Shown: positions 56,705 to 64,000 of the stretch, piece by piece
Layout of the letters: the number at the start of each line of letters is the position of its first letter
How positions within the stretch are numbered: the stretch's first letter is position 1
NCBI RefSeq assembly: GCF_014077505.1
Contig: NZ_JACGWA010000001.1
Coordinates: forward strand, 868,001-932,000
Direction: 5' to 3'
DNA: 64,000 bases
From: Colwellia sp. BRX10-3
GTDB taxonomy: Bacteria > Pseudomonadota > Gammaproteobacteria > Enterobacterales > Alteromonadaceae
Translations under genes and position numbers: made by a program
The notes under the pieces: model-generated
The model's input: the letters and a program-made list of their open reading frames with translations, nothing else
What the model was told of the DNA's origin: nothing
Databases searched by the model: none

Positions 56705-58585
56705 ATGGACTCAGCATTAAGCGAAATCAGCGAATTTATACAAGCGATTCCTCCGATGGATTTATTGCCGAGCAATATCATTGAACAAGTCGTTAAAGAG
56801 ATCAGTATTTGTTATGTGCGTCGTGGCCAATTTCTCCCACCACAAGGAGTCACAGAAGAAAACCTCTACATATTACGAAAAGGTGCTTTAAGTTATGTCA
56901 CCGAAAGTGATGAATTATTAGGTAAATATAGTGAAGGGGATATTTGTACTGCTTTTTGTCTCAATAATGGTTCTCATACTAGCAATAAGAATACAGAAGT
57001 TAAGGCGCAACTAAAGCCTAAAGTCACTACTGATGAAGATACCTTGCTATACAGTATTAGCTGTGAAAAATTTTATCATTTGGTGAGTGAATACCCCGAT
57101 GTTATGGCATTTTTTCAGCAAACTTCTGAACAGCGGCTCAATAAAAAAATGCTGAAAGTCAATGAAGACGCCATTGTAAACTCTTCATTGCTTAATAGCT
57201 CAATCGCCAATTTTTATCATAGCCCAGCCGTCACCATTGGTCCTGATGCCAGTATTCAACAAGCGGCTATTTTGATGACCGAACAAGGATTTTCATGTTT
57301 GGTGATTGTAAAAAATGGCCAATTATTAGGCATAGTAACCGATAAAGATATTCGACGTCGCTGTGTCGCCCAAGGATTAGGCATTGATCAACCTGTTAGC
57401 GCTATTATGACTGACAATATGACCACCATCGACATAAAAAGCACCGCCTACGACGCCTTAATGATGATGACAAAAAAGCATATTCACCACTTGCCTGTCA
57501 CCATAAACCGTCAACTCAAAGGCATGGTCACCGTTACTGATTTAATGAATAATGAAGGGCAAAATGCCGTCAATATTACCAGTGTTATTCATAAAGCAAC
57601 GTCGGTTAGTGAACTAATCGAAATTAGTAGTCTGATACCTAAACTACAAATACGCATGGCAAAATTGGGCACTACCGCTGACCATGTTGGCAAAAGTATT
57701 AGTGCGATCACCATGGCTTTTACCATTCGCTTAATTGAAATGGCAGAAAAGTTATTAGGGCCACCACCTGTGTCTTACGCATGGCTGGCCGCGGGTTCAC
57801 AAGCGAGGCAAGAGCAATTTGCCCACTCAGATCAAGACAACGCTTTGATCATCTCAAACGACATGAAACCACAACACAGCTTTTGGTTTAAAGACCTTGC
57901 CACTTTTGTTTCTGATGGTTTAGCCGCTTGCGGTTTTATTTATTGCCCGGGTAATGTCATGGCCACTAACCCTGAATGGTGTCAAACACAGAAAAAATGG
58001 TCGCAATATTTTGCCAAATGGATTAACACACCTGAACCCAAAGCATTAATGCATTGCAGTACTTTTTTCGACTTAACCACAGTTTATGGCGATACTCGTT
58101 TACTGGAGCAAGTACGAGTAAAAATGCTAAAAACTACACAAGGTAGTACGCTATTTATCGCACACTTATCACGAAATGCCTTAAATTTAAGACCACCACT
58201 GGGGTTTTTCCGAGATTTTGTTTTAATACAAAATGGCGAAAATAAAGCCACGTTAGACTTAAAACATAACGGTATTGCCCCGATAGTTGATCTCGCGCGT
58301 ATTTATGCGTTATCTGAAGGGATTTCGTCGGTTAATACCATAGAGCGACTAAAACAAGCAGCAGGAACACCCTCATTATCAAAAGCGTCAGCAGCTAACC
58401 TCATCGACGCCTATGAATTTTTAAGCATGCTACGTATGATGCACCAAGCGAACAAATTACAAAAAGGGCAACAACCCAATAACTATTTGTCGCCAAAAGA
58501 AATTTCTAAACTCGAGCGTGAACACTTAAAAGATGCCTTTAAAGTGATCAAAACCATGCAAGATCACCGTCAATCAACTTATTAG
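56705..58585 (+). CDS. cNMP-binding / CBS / DUF294 nucleotidyltransferase-like protein
   Basis: 626 residues. The order is a cyclic-nucleotide-binding-like domain (about 10-150), two CBS domains (about 175-295, VTIGPDASIQQAAILMTEQGFSCLVIVKNGQLLGIVTDKDI), DUF294 (about 310-450) with YAWLAAGSQARQEQFAHSDQDNAL, a GSxAR-type nucleotidyltransferase motif, and a C-terminal substrate-binding helical domain (460-626). Relatives sit beside acetate permeases and acetyl-CoA synthetase. It is divergent from the symporter pair. Function unknown; it could be a uridylyltransferase-like sensor. Confidence 0.88.
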   Translation: MDSALSEISEFIQAIPPMDLLPSNIIEQVVKEISICYVRRGQFLPPQGVTEENLYILRKGALSYVTESDELLGKYSEGDICTAFCLNNGSHTSNKNTEVKAQLKPKVTTDEDTLLYSISCEKFYHLVSEYPDVMAFFQQTSEQRLNKKMLKVNEDAIVNSSLLNSSIANFYHSPAVTIGPDASIQQAAILMTEQGFSCLVIVKNGQLLGIVTDKDIRRRCVAQGLGIDQPVSAIMTDNMTTIDIKSTAYDALMMMTKKHIHHLPVTINRQLKGMVTVTDLMNNEGQNAVNITSVIHKATSVSELIEISSLIPKLQIRMAKLGTTADHVGKSISAITMAFTIRLIEMAEKLLGPPPVSYAWLAAGSQARQEQFAHSDQDNALIISNDMKPQHSFWFKDLATFVSDGLAACGFIYCPGNVMATNPEWCQTQKKWSQYFAKWINTPEPKALMHCSTFFDLTTVYGDTRLLEQVRVKMLKTTQGSTLFIAHLSRNALNLRPPLGFFRDFVLIQNGENKATLDLKHNGIAPIVDLARIYALSEGISSVNTIERLKQAAGTPSLSKASAANLIDAYEFLSMLRMMHQANKLQKGQQPNNYLSPKEISKLEREHLKDAFKVIKTMQDHRQSTY

Positions 58586-58600
58586 CGATAGTTATTTATC

Positions 58601-59299
58601 ATGCTTAACCATCACCCATTAACTCGCTGGCTAATCGGCTACGAAGCACAACGAAAACGTATGCTAAAGCGAGCGCCTGAAGGGCCGTTACGCGATTTTC
58701 TCAGCGTGCCTTTTCCTACGCTTTATACACCATTTGATCACACGCCAATATTATCGGTAGATTTTGAAACTACGGGGTTAGACGCCATACAAGATAAATT
58801 ACTCAGTGTCGGGTGTGTGGAGTTAAATCATCGTCAAATTAAACTTGGCACTAGTTATCACCAAATCATTCAAACCGAAGGCAGCTTAAAAGCGGATAAT
58901 GTTACCATTCATCAAATAACTGATGACCAAAAAGACCAAGGTAAACCATTAGCCGAAGTTGTTGAGTACTTACTTAAAAGACTCGCCGGCAAAGTCATGT
59001 TAGTACATTTTTCCCGTATTGAACGACAGTTTTTACAACAAGCTTGTGTAGAACTCTATGGCATGGCTCCACCATTTCCTATGATAGACACTTTAGTTGT
59101 TGCTAAAAAAAGATTAGATAAACGCGATGTTGCTTACGACCCTTCCGAGTTGAGGCTTACCGCGTTGAGAGTAAAGTACGGATTGCCCAATCACTATGCC
59201 CACAATGCGTTAAATGACGCGATTGCTACAGCTGAATTACTGTTAGCACAAATTAGCGAACTCAATGAAGATATGTCACTACAGCAATTGATTTTATAA
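58601..59299 (+). CDS. DnaQ-like 3'-5' exonuclease
   Basis: 232 residues. Exo I SVDFETTGLD, Exo II HFSRIERQFLQQA and Exo III HNALNDAIATAELLL give the DEDDh set of catalytic residues. It lies 15 bp after the DUF294 gene, a common pairing in gammaproteobacteria. The substrate is unknown; it lacks the extra domains of DNA polymerase III epsilon. Confidence 0.88.
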   Translation: MLNHHPLTRWLIGYEAQRKRMLKRAPEGPLRDFLSVPFPTLYTPFDHTPILSVDFETTGLDAIQDKLLSVGCVELNHRQIKLGTSYHQIIQTEGSLKADNVTIHQITDDQKDQGKPLAEVVEYLLKRLAGKVMLVHFSRIERQFLQQACVELYGMAPPFPMIDTLVVAKKRLDKRDVAYDPSELRLTALRVKYGLPNHYAHNALNDAIATAELLLAQISELNEDMSLQQLIL

Positions 59300-59398
59300 C
59301 GGCCTAATACACTTATTTCTCTCAAATGCAGAAAATAACTTGGTCTATCGCAAAACTATGAGATAATTGTGCCCGCAATCACACATCAATGGTCCATT

Positions 59399-59635
59399 AT
59401 GAAACTTTTAGTTCGCAACCTTTCTCGTTCAACAACTGAACAAGAACTCCGTATTTTATTTTCTGCTCATGGCACTGTTACTGAATGTAATTTAGTTTTA
59501 GACCAAGCAACGGCGAAATCAAAAGGTTTTGGTTTTGTTGTAATGCCAGATGAAAAAGAAGCTAAATTAGCTTTATCTAACCTTCATGAAACCAAAATTG
59601 CAAATAATAAAATTCGGGTGAAAATCGCGCAATAA
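59399..59635 (+). CDS. RRM RNA-binding protein
   Basis: 78 residues from the ATG at 59399, which begins directly with RNP-2 (KLLVRNL). RNP-1 is KSKGFGFVVM. A single RNA recognition motif, like the small Rbp proteins of cyanobacteria and marine gammaproteobacteria, which can be cold-inducible. The longer frame to 59369 adds ten residues not found in such proteins. Terminator follows. Confidence 0.88.
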   Translation: MKLLVRNLSRSTTEQELRILFSAHGTVTECNLVLDQATAKSKGFGFVVMPDEKEAKLALSNLHETKIANNKIRVKIAQ

Positions 59636-59660
59636 CATTACCGCAATAGTAAAAAATTAA

Positions 59661-59684
59661 AGTCAGCATCATGCTGGCTTTTTT
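59661..59684 (+). terminator. Terminator after the RRM gene
   Basis: AGTCAGC (59661-59667) pairs with GCTGGCT (59673-59679) with one wobble and a 5-nt loop, followed by TTTTT. Confidence 0.8.
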
Positions 59685-59851
59685 GTTTGTGTATGAGGCT
59701 AAATGTAGGTGAAGCAGATAACTATATTTACTTGTCGATTGAGTAGAAGAACAACACAACTCTGATATCGCTTGGTATTTAAATTAAATCTATTCAAAGC
59801 ATTATCTTGCAAAAAGAATAACACAAAACCAGTGCTATTAACGAGTGGCTT

Positions 59852-60016
59852 TTAGCTCGGCAGTGTTGATATTTGGTACTTTATTACTTCATCAAAAGGC
59901 GCTGTACGTCTAATAAAACACCCTTAAACCTTATCAACACCAAGCTTTCTTAATGTATTAAGTTCTTCCTGTGTTTCTATAACTTCAGCAAGAACAATAT
60001 CGCCTTGCACTAAAAA
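59852..60016 (-). pseudogene. Remnant of an EAL-domain (c-di-GMP phosphodiesterase) gene
   Basis: Translating the minus strand gives LVQGDIVLAEVIETQEELNTLRKLGVDKV, then a stop (TAA at 59924-59926) where the family has Gln, then GCFIRRTAPFDEV in the same frame. This is the EAL C-terminus pattern (AEGVET, DxxQGY, RPxPFxEV). The frame also has no start and lacks all the upstream EAL motifs, so it is a decayed tail. Confidence 0.7.
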
Positions 60017-60052
60017 ATACCGATGGCTAGAGCATCACTATATGTATGCTAG

Positions 60053-60526
60053 TTATTTCTCATATTGAATAGCATTAACGTACCAATTTTTTTCACCCGC
60101 GGGAGTTTTTACTACCACTTCGTCATCAACTTCTTTTTTTAAACAAGCGCGTGAAATAGGCGAATCAATTGAGGAGTAGTCGTTGCGACCATAGATTTCT
60201 TCGGGGCCAACTATACGGAACTTTAGTGTTTCATTTTCATCATTCTCTAAACTTACCCAAGCGCCAAAAAACACTTTGCCTTCTTGCTGAGGACCGTAGT
60301 CGACAATTTTTAGCTCTTCGAGTATTTTACGTAAATAACGCACACGTCGGTCAATTTCACGCAGGCGTTTTTTGTTATATTGATAGTCAGCGTTCTCACT
60401 TCGGTCACCTAAACTTGCGGCCCACGATACTTTTCGAGTAGTTTCAGGACGGTCTTCACGCCAAAGTTTATTTAACTCTTGCTGGAGTAAAATATAGCCC
60501 GGTCGGGTAATTAATTTTGTTTTCAT
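60053..60526 (-). CDS. greB: Transcription elongation factor GreB
   Basis: 157 residues. The N-terminal coiled coil carries GDRSENADYQYNKKRLREIDRRVRYL with the acidic tip (DxxE), and PISRACLKKEVDDEVVVKTPAGEKNWYV is the FKBP-like C-terminal domain. The RSENADYQYNKKRLREID form marks GreB rather than GreA. It rescues backtracked RNA polymerase by transcript cleavage. Confidence 0.95.
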   Translation of the reverse strand: MKTKLITRPGYILLQQELNKLWREDRPETTRKVSWAASLGDRSENADYQYNKKRLREIDRRVRYLRKILEELKIVDYGPQQEGKVFFGAWVSLENDENETLKFRIVGPEEIYGRNDYSSIDSPISRACLKKEVDDEVVVKTPAGEKNWYVNAIQYEK

Positions 60527-60742
60527 AAGTTTTATTGTAAGTTAGGTAATTAGAAATGAATAGCGGTGTTAACAGTAAATAATGCGAAAATAAAACACTT
60601 ATTTACCAGTAATAATATAGCTAAACATCTCGCTAAGCTAGCGAACTATACCTTAACGATGTTTTATCCATGTCATTGAGTTATATTTCACTTGTACCAG
60701 TTAAAAATAAAAGTTTGTTGTTACTTTTCTAATAGACATAAA

Positions 60743-60765
60743 AAAACGACGCTAAGCGTCGTTTT
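60743..60765 (-). terminator. Terminator of the S8 protease gene
   Basis: AAAACGACGC (60743-60752) pairs with GCGTCGTTTT (60756-60765), 10 bp with a 3-nt apex, in A-rich flanks that give T's on the minus strand. Confidence 0.85.
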
Positions 60766-60789
60766 AATAATTAACTTATTTAATAAGTA

Positions 60790-62847
60790 TTAATTAGCAT
60801 ACATATTAGAAAGTGTTAAGTCGATGGTATAGTCAGCTGATGCTGCAATGTAACCATTAACCCTTAACAAGTATGTGCCGGCAGCAGTTGGGCGAAAGCT
60901 GATTTCTTCAGGATTCTCTAAAGAAGAGCTATTAGCAACAACATTGCCGTCAGTATCAACCAATTCAAAGTCTAAATCAGCAACACCTGTCCAAGATAAA
61001 ACCGCATTCACTAATGTTGTGTTTGCAAGTACTTCGATAGGGTGATCATTCACTTGTAGATTTTCAGCTGATGGCCCCATATTACCTAATATTTGCGTCT
61101 CAACATTTTCGATTCTTGAGTTAGGCTCAACCAATTGACCATCAAGCTCTACACCATCAAATGTAATAGTGCCGGCAACATGCTTTAACGTAACCGAGTG
61201 TACTTGATTAGGATCTAAATCTCGTACCGAAAACGTGCTGACCGCTTTAGTCGATGAGTAGTAGTCGATCATGCCTTTGCTTTTTCCATCAATAAATACT
61301 TCGGCATGGCCATTTTTCGTCGAGGTAACATAATTCAACTTAATGCTGTCACCAATAAAGCTAAAGGCAATTTCAGATTTTTTACTTTTAGATTTTTTAT
61401 ACGAATTATCAATGCTCAAGTCACTATTGACAGATTTCCAGCGACTCAAATAATTTATCTCTGCTGAATCTTCGCTTGATGCTGACCATACGCCTTGACT
61501 AGACCAATCAGTATCACCGCTTAAGAAATTATCACGTTCGCCAACCGTGTTTCTTGCTAGTTCTACGGCATTTTTTACATTGATATAGCCCGCACCAACT
61601 TGATGAACTTCATAGCCCGGCATTTCATCTGCTGATTGTTTTATAACACTTTCTATTTGGTCAGGCGATAAATCAGGATTTACTTCCAATAATAAACCGA
61701 CCACACCAGCGACAAACGGAGTCGCCATTGAAGTGCCGCTCATTGATGCATAGTAAACATGGTAATCAGGATGATCAGGGTCAATAATAGGTCCTAATGC
61801 TGGTAATGGTGTATTGATCGCGCGTGTTGATACTATGCCGCTGCCTGGTGCGGTAATATCAGGTGTCTTAATCCAGTCACCGGCTACGCCACGACTAGAG
61901 AAATCTGCTAGGCCTTTGCTCGGTGTACCAGCAGCAACATTAATAACCCAAGGTGCGATAGCATATTGGTTTAAGGTATTGTCGTCAGGTCCACTGTTTG
62001 ATGCGGCAAATGTCACTACTATACCTTTTTTATAAGCAGTATATGACGCTTGGTTTATTGGGTTGTTCGGATCAAAGCTATTACCATCGCCACCACCCCA
62101 GCTATTAGTGATAACATCAATGCTGTAGCGGTCACTATTAGCAATCGCGTAATCAAAGCCAGCCAGTGAATACAGAATTGAAATGGCTTCACCTGCGCCT
62201 AAACCAACTAATTTCGCTCCCGGAGCTATACCATCATGGTAAAATGCACGTCTTTCATCATTTCGAGACGCTTCACCTGAGCCAGCTACCGTGCCGCCGA
62301 CATGCGAGCCATGGCCCGAACTCGTATCAGTATTAGGTTGGCCTTCTAAAAATAAATTTACACCGCCCGCAAGATCTAAATCGCCAGCGATTTTTACGTT
62401 TTGGATGGTTTTCTCACCCAATTTTAAATCTGGATGCGTTGCATCAACACCAGAATCAAGCACGGCAATTGTTGTCCCAGCGCCTGTTACGCCTTCAACG
62501 TCATGAACGTAATGGCCTTCAGTGACTTCACCTGACGTGTAGTTGTAGTACTCAAGTGCGGCGTCATAATAAATACTTTTTACGCGGGCATCAGAAGAGA
62601 GTTGCTGAATTTGGGCTTTAGAGAGCGAAGCACCAGCCATGGGTAATGTTGTTAAGGATAAGTAGGGAACATTTAATGTCGCCATTACATGTGGCATTTC
62701 AGCACGATCGTAAGTTGAGACGATTACTTTCGTCTGGCCAAGTAATGTTGGCATCATATTTTGCAGTTTTGAACCCAAAAGCGCATCTGCGTTTGCGTTA
62801 AAAGCCGTTAATGCTGAAATGGTAATCGCTAATAATTTCTTGTTCAT
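60790..62847 (-). CDS. Secreted S8 (subtilisin-like) serine protease
   Basis: 685 residues with signal peptide (MNKKLLAITISALTAFNANA) and an inhibitor_I9-like prodomain (to about 110). The triad is Asp131 in AVLDSGVDATHPDL, His179 in GHGSHVGGTVAG and Ser373 in GTSMATPFVAG; oxyanion Asn284 is in AASNSGP. C-terminal to about 420 lie a beta domain and a PPC-type domain (VLSWTGVADLDFELVDTDGNVV, RVNGYIAASADYTIDL). It is an extracellular protease, typical of particle-degrading marine bacteria. Confidence 0.93.
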   Translation of the reverse strand: MNKKLLAITISALTAFNANADALLGSKLQNMMPTLLGQTKVIVSTYDRAEMPHVMATLNVPYLSLTTLPMAGASLSKAQIQQLSSDARVKSIYYDAALEYYNYTSGEVTEGHYVHDVEGVTGAGTTIAVLDSGVDATHPDLKLGEKTIQNVKIAGDLDLAGGVNLFLEGQPNTDTSSGHGSHVGGTVAGSGEASRNDERRAFYHDGIAPGAKLVGLGAGEAISILYSLAGFDYAIANSDRYSIDVITNSWGGGDGNSFDPNNPINQASYTAYKKGIVVTFAASNSGPDDNTLNQYAIAPWVINVAAGTPSKGLADFSSRGVAGDWIKTPDITAPGSGIVSTRAINTPLPALGPIIDPDHPDYHVYYASMSGTSMATPFVAGVVGLLLEVNPDLSPDQIESVIKQSADEMPGYEVHQVGAGYINVKNAVELARNTVGERDNFLSGDTDWSSQGVWSASSEDSAEINYLSRWKSVNSDLSIDNSYKKSKSKKSEIAFSFIGDSIKLNYVTSTKNGHAEVFIDGKSKGMIDYYSSTKAVSTFSVRDLDPNQVHSVTLKHVAGTITFDGVELDGQLVEPNSRIENVETQILGNMGPSAENLQVNDHPIEVLANTTLVNAVLSWTGVADLDFELVDTDGNVVANSSSLENPEEISFRPTAAGTYLLRVNGYIAASADYTIDLTLSNMYAN

Positions 62848-63055
62848 GGTACTTTCCTATAAAGATAGTTGACCCTGACACTGTGTCGAAAATTAGCAAG
62901 ATGATATATCCGGATAAACCCCTAGTTTTAATTTTTTTTACCACCAGTTAACTAAACGTGAATCCACACAAAAATAATCTGGCGAGTAATTTATTTTTAA
63001 AAGTGAACGCTTTTTAATTAATACAATTTTCGTCCTTAATCACACTTGAATTAAA
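62848..63055. other. Upstream region of the S8 protease gene
   Basis: AT-rich, no gene. The promoter of the protease should lie here. Confidence 0.4.
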
Positions 63056-63352
63056 TCACTCTTTAGGAACTTTCTTTTTCACCCGACCTATAACTTTAAG
63101 GGTTGCAAAGGTCATAATACTCAATGCGATAGCAATTTCTATACGTTCTAAGCCAACCGCGATACCAATGGCGCCCGTAGGCCAAATAGCCACAGCCGTT
63201 GGAGTACCACTAACTTCTGAAGAGTTTTTTTAAATTGCGCCACCAGCAATAACCTGAGACTGAACGCCTTGACCTTCAAATATCGACATAGCAAGAATAG
63301 TAAAGCTACAGGCCACCATGAACACCATAGGAAAAGATCTTAAGCCTGCCTA
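63056..63352 (-). pseudogene. Remnant of an MgtC/SapB-family membrane protein gene
   Basis: The minus-strand frame ending at 63056 reads, upstream to downstream, AGLRSFPMVFMVACSFTILAMS, then QSQVIAGGAI, a stop (TAA at 63230-63232), then TAVAIWPTGAIGIAVGLERIEIAIAL and a basic tail. These match MgtC/SapB proteins in order (AGLRTH, AAQVVSGIGF, TTAATIWAVAAIGLAVG). A TAG stands just upstream (63350-63352), and the stretch GFLGAG is missing. So it is broken at two places, and the 5' part is gone. Confidence 0.7.
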
Positions 63353-63606
63353 TCTGCTGGTTGCTCTCTTTCCCTGCGGTCATAATTGGTAAAACTCATG
63401 CGATAAATAATTGCATGAGGCTTTTCATCACTTACTCTTAGTTAATATCAATATTAAATAAAACCATAATCACTTTTATCCTTTATTAGCTGGAAACAAC
63501 TTGGTCATTGCAGTGCCAAGTATTAGCCTGTATTGCTTTTTTATGGCACTAACTGAGTTCGCTTTTTGATACCATATTTTGCTGATTGGCCGATAATTTT
63601 CCAAAA
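63353..63606. other. Gap between the MgtC remnant and the OmpA-like gene
   Basis: Further decayed MgtC-like sequence may lie at its left end. Nothing else recognised. Confidence 0.35.
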
Positions 63607-63632
63607 AAATACCGCGACAGTGCGCGGTATTT
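63607..63632 (-). terminator. Terminator of the OmpA-like gene
   Basis: AAATACCGCG (63607-63616) pairs with CGCGGTATTT (63623-63632), 10 bp with a 6-nt loop; seven A's (63603-63609) give a T-run on the minus strand. Confidence 0.9.
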
Positions 63633-63670
63633 CAAAGCTTGCTTTTGGTTAAGCTAATTAATGTTTCAAT

Positions 63671-64000
63671 TTAGTCAGCTTGATTTGGAACAATTTGAAT
63701 TTCAACTCGACGATTTAGTGCGCGGCCATTAGCAGTTGTGTTGTCAGCAACAGCGCGAGATTCTCCGTAACCCACGGTTTGTAACCTACTAGCAATAATG
63801 CTTTGGTTCGTTAAATATTGTTTAACACTACCGGCACGTTGCTCAGATAAATCTTGATTAAAATCGGCGGCACCTTGGCTATCAGTATGGCCTTCAATAC
63901 TTAATAAGGTTTTTTCATATTTATTTAGCACCCGTGCAATATCGTCCAGTGTGCTGTAAAAACCCGAAGTAATATAAGCTTGGCCAGTCGCAAATGTAAT
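63671..64000 (-). CDS. OmpA-like C-terminal domain protein (5' end beyond the window)
   Basis: At least 109 residues; the open frame continues off the window edge, since an uninterrupted frame reads ITFATGQAYITSGFYSTLDD upstream of the first Met. LLSIEGHTDSQGAADFNQDLSEQRAGSVKQYL and RLQTVGYGESRAVADNTTANGRALNRRVEI are the OmpA/MotB peptidoglycan-binding motif. It anchors an outer-membrane or lipoprotein to the cell wall. The N-terminal domain cannot be seen. Confidence 0.9.
   Translation of the reverse strand: MTFATGQAYITSGFYSTLDDIARVLNKYEKTLLSIEGHTDSQGAADFNQDLSEQRAGSVKQYLTNQSIIASRLQTVGYGESRAVADNTTANGRALNRRVEIQIVPNQAD

Overview
This window looks like chromosomal DNA of a low-GC marine gammaproteobacterium of the Alteromonadales, most like Colwellia or Thalassotalea. 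The evidence is gene content and order (hemN-yihI, waaA-kdkA-coaD-mutM-rpmG-rpmB-radC-coaBC-slmA, ubiA-ubiC, a sodium:solute symporter with its DUF4212 partner), AT-rich coding sequence, and many envelope genes. The genus is inferred, not computed. I see no prophage, CRISPR array, insertion sequence with a transposase, or plasmid backbone.

Layout. 1-5600: the 3' end of an M61 peptidase, a VOC protein, a probable CsrB/CsrC-type small RNA, yihI, a DUF2489 protein, hemN with a well-placed FNR-like site, and a DUF1285 protein. 5932-6007: tRNA-His. 6634-16723: a tightly packed minus-strand run of ten genes for exported proteins and lipoproteins. It includes LPP20-like, CsgG/FlgT-like and MltC-like members and is the least explained part of the window. 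17666-19290: a CheX-like/receiver fusion and a NYN protein. 19553-24630: plsB, ubiA, ubiC, a MITE-like element and an orphan FliL-like gene. 24702-28750: kbl-tdh-glpE-glpG (threonine catabolism, rhodanese, rhomboid protease), divergent from an Lrp/AsnC regulator across a palindromic operator candidate.

28751-35946 holds LPS core genes (waaA, a GT9 glycosyltransferase, kdkA) mixed with a hydrolase-like protein, a PepSY protein, a NUDIX hydrolase, a TetR regulator, a SnoaL-like protein and coaD. 36300-43287 holds cspA, a small unknown gene, a methyltransferase-like gene, mutM with a lysine-rich tail, an ATP-grasp gene, a DUF885 peptidase, rpmG and rpmB. 43525-45679 is an unusual radC-PilZ-ParA-RHH gene run. 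45764-49308 holds coaBC, slmA (no dut between them) and pepD.

49501-59299 looks like an acetate-response and uptake region: a CrbR-like regulator, a CrbS-like symporter/histidine kinase hybrid, an ActP-type symporter with its small DUF4212 subunit, a cNMP/CBS/DUF294 protein and a DEDD exonuclease. The rest holds an RRM protein, greB, a secreted subtilisin-like protease, an OmpA-like protein cut by the window end, and two gene remnants (EAL domain, MgtC/SapB family) found by translating the gaps.

All family names come from motif recognition by eye; no database search was run. Starts were moved downstream of the longest ORF where a Shine-Dalgarno sequence, lipobox or signal peptide decided it.
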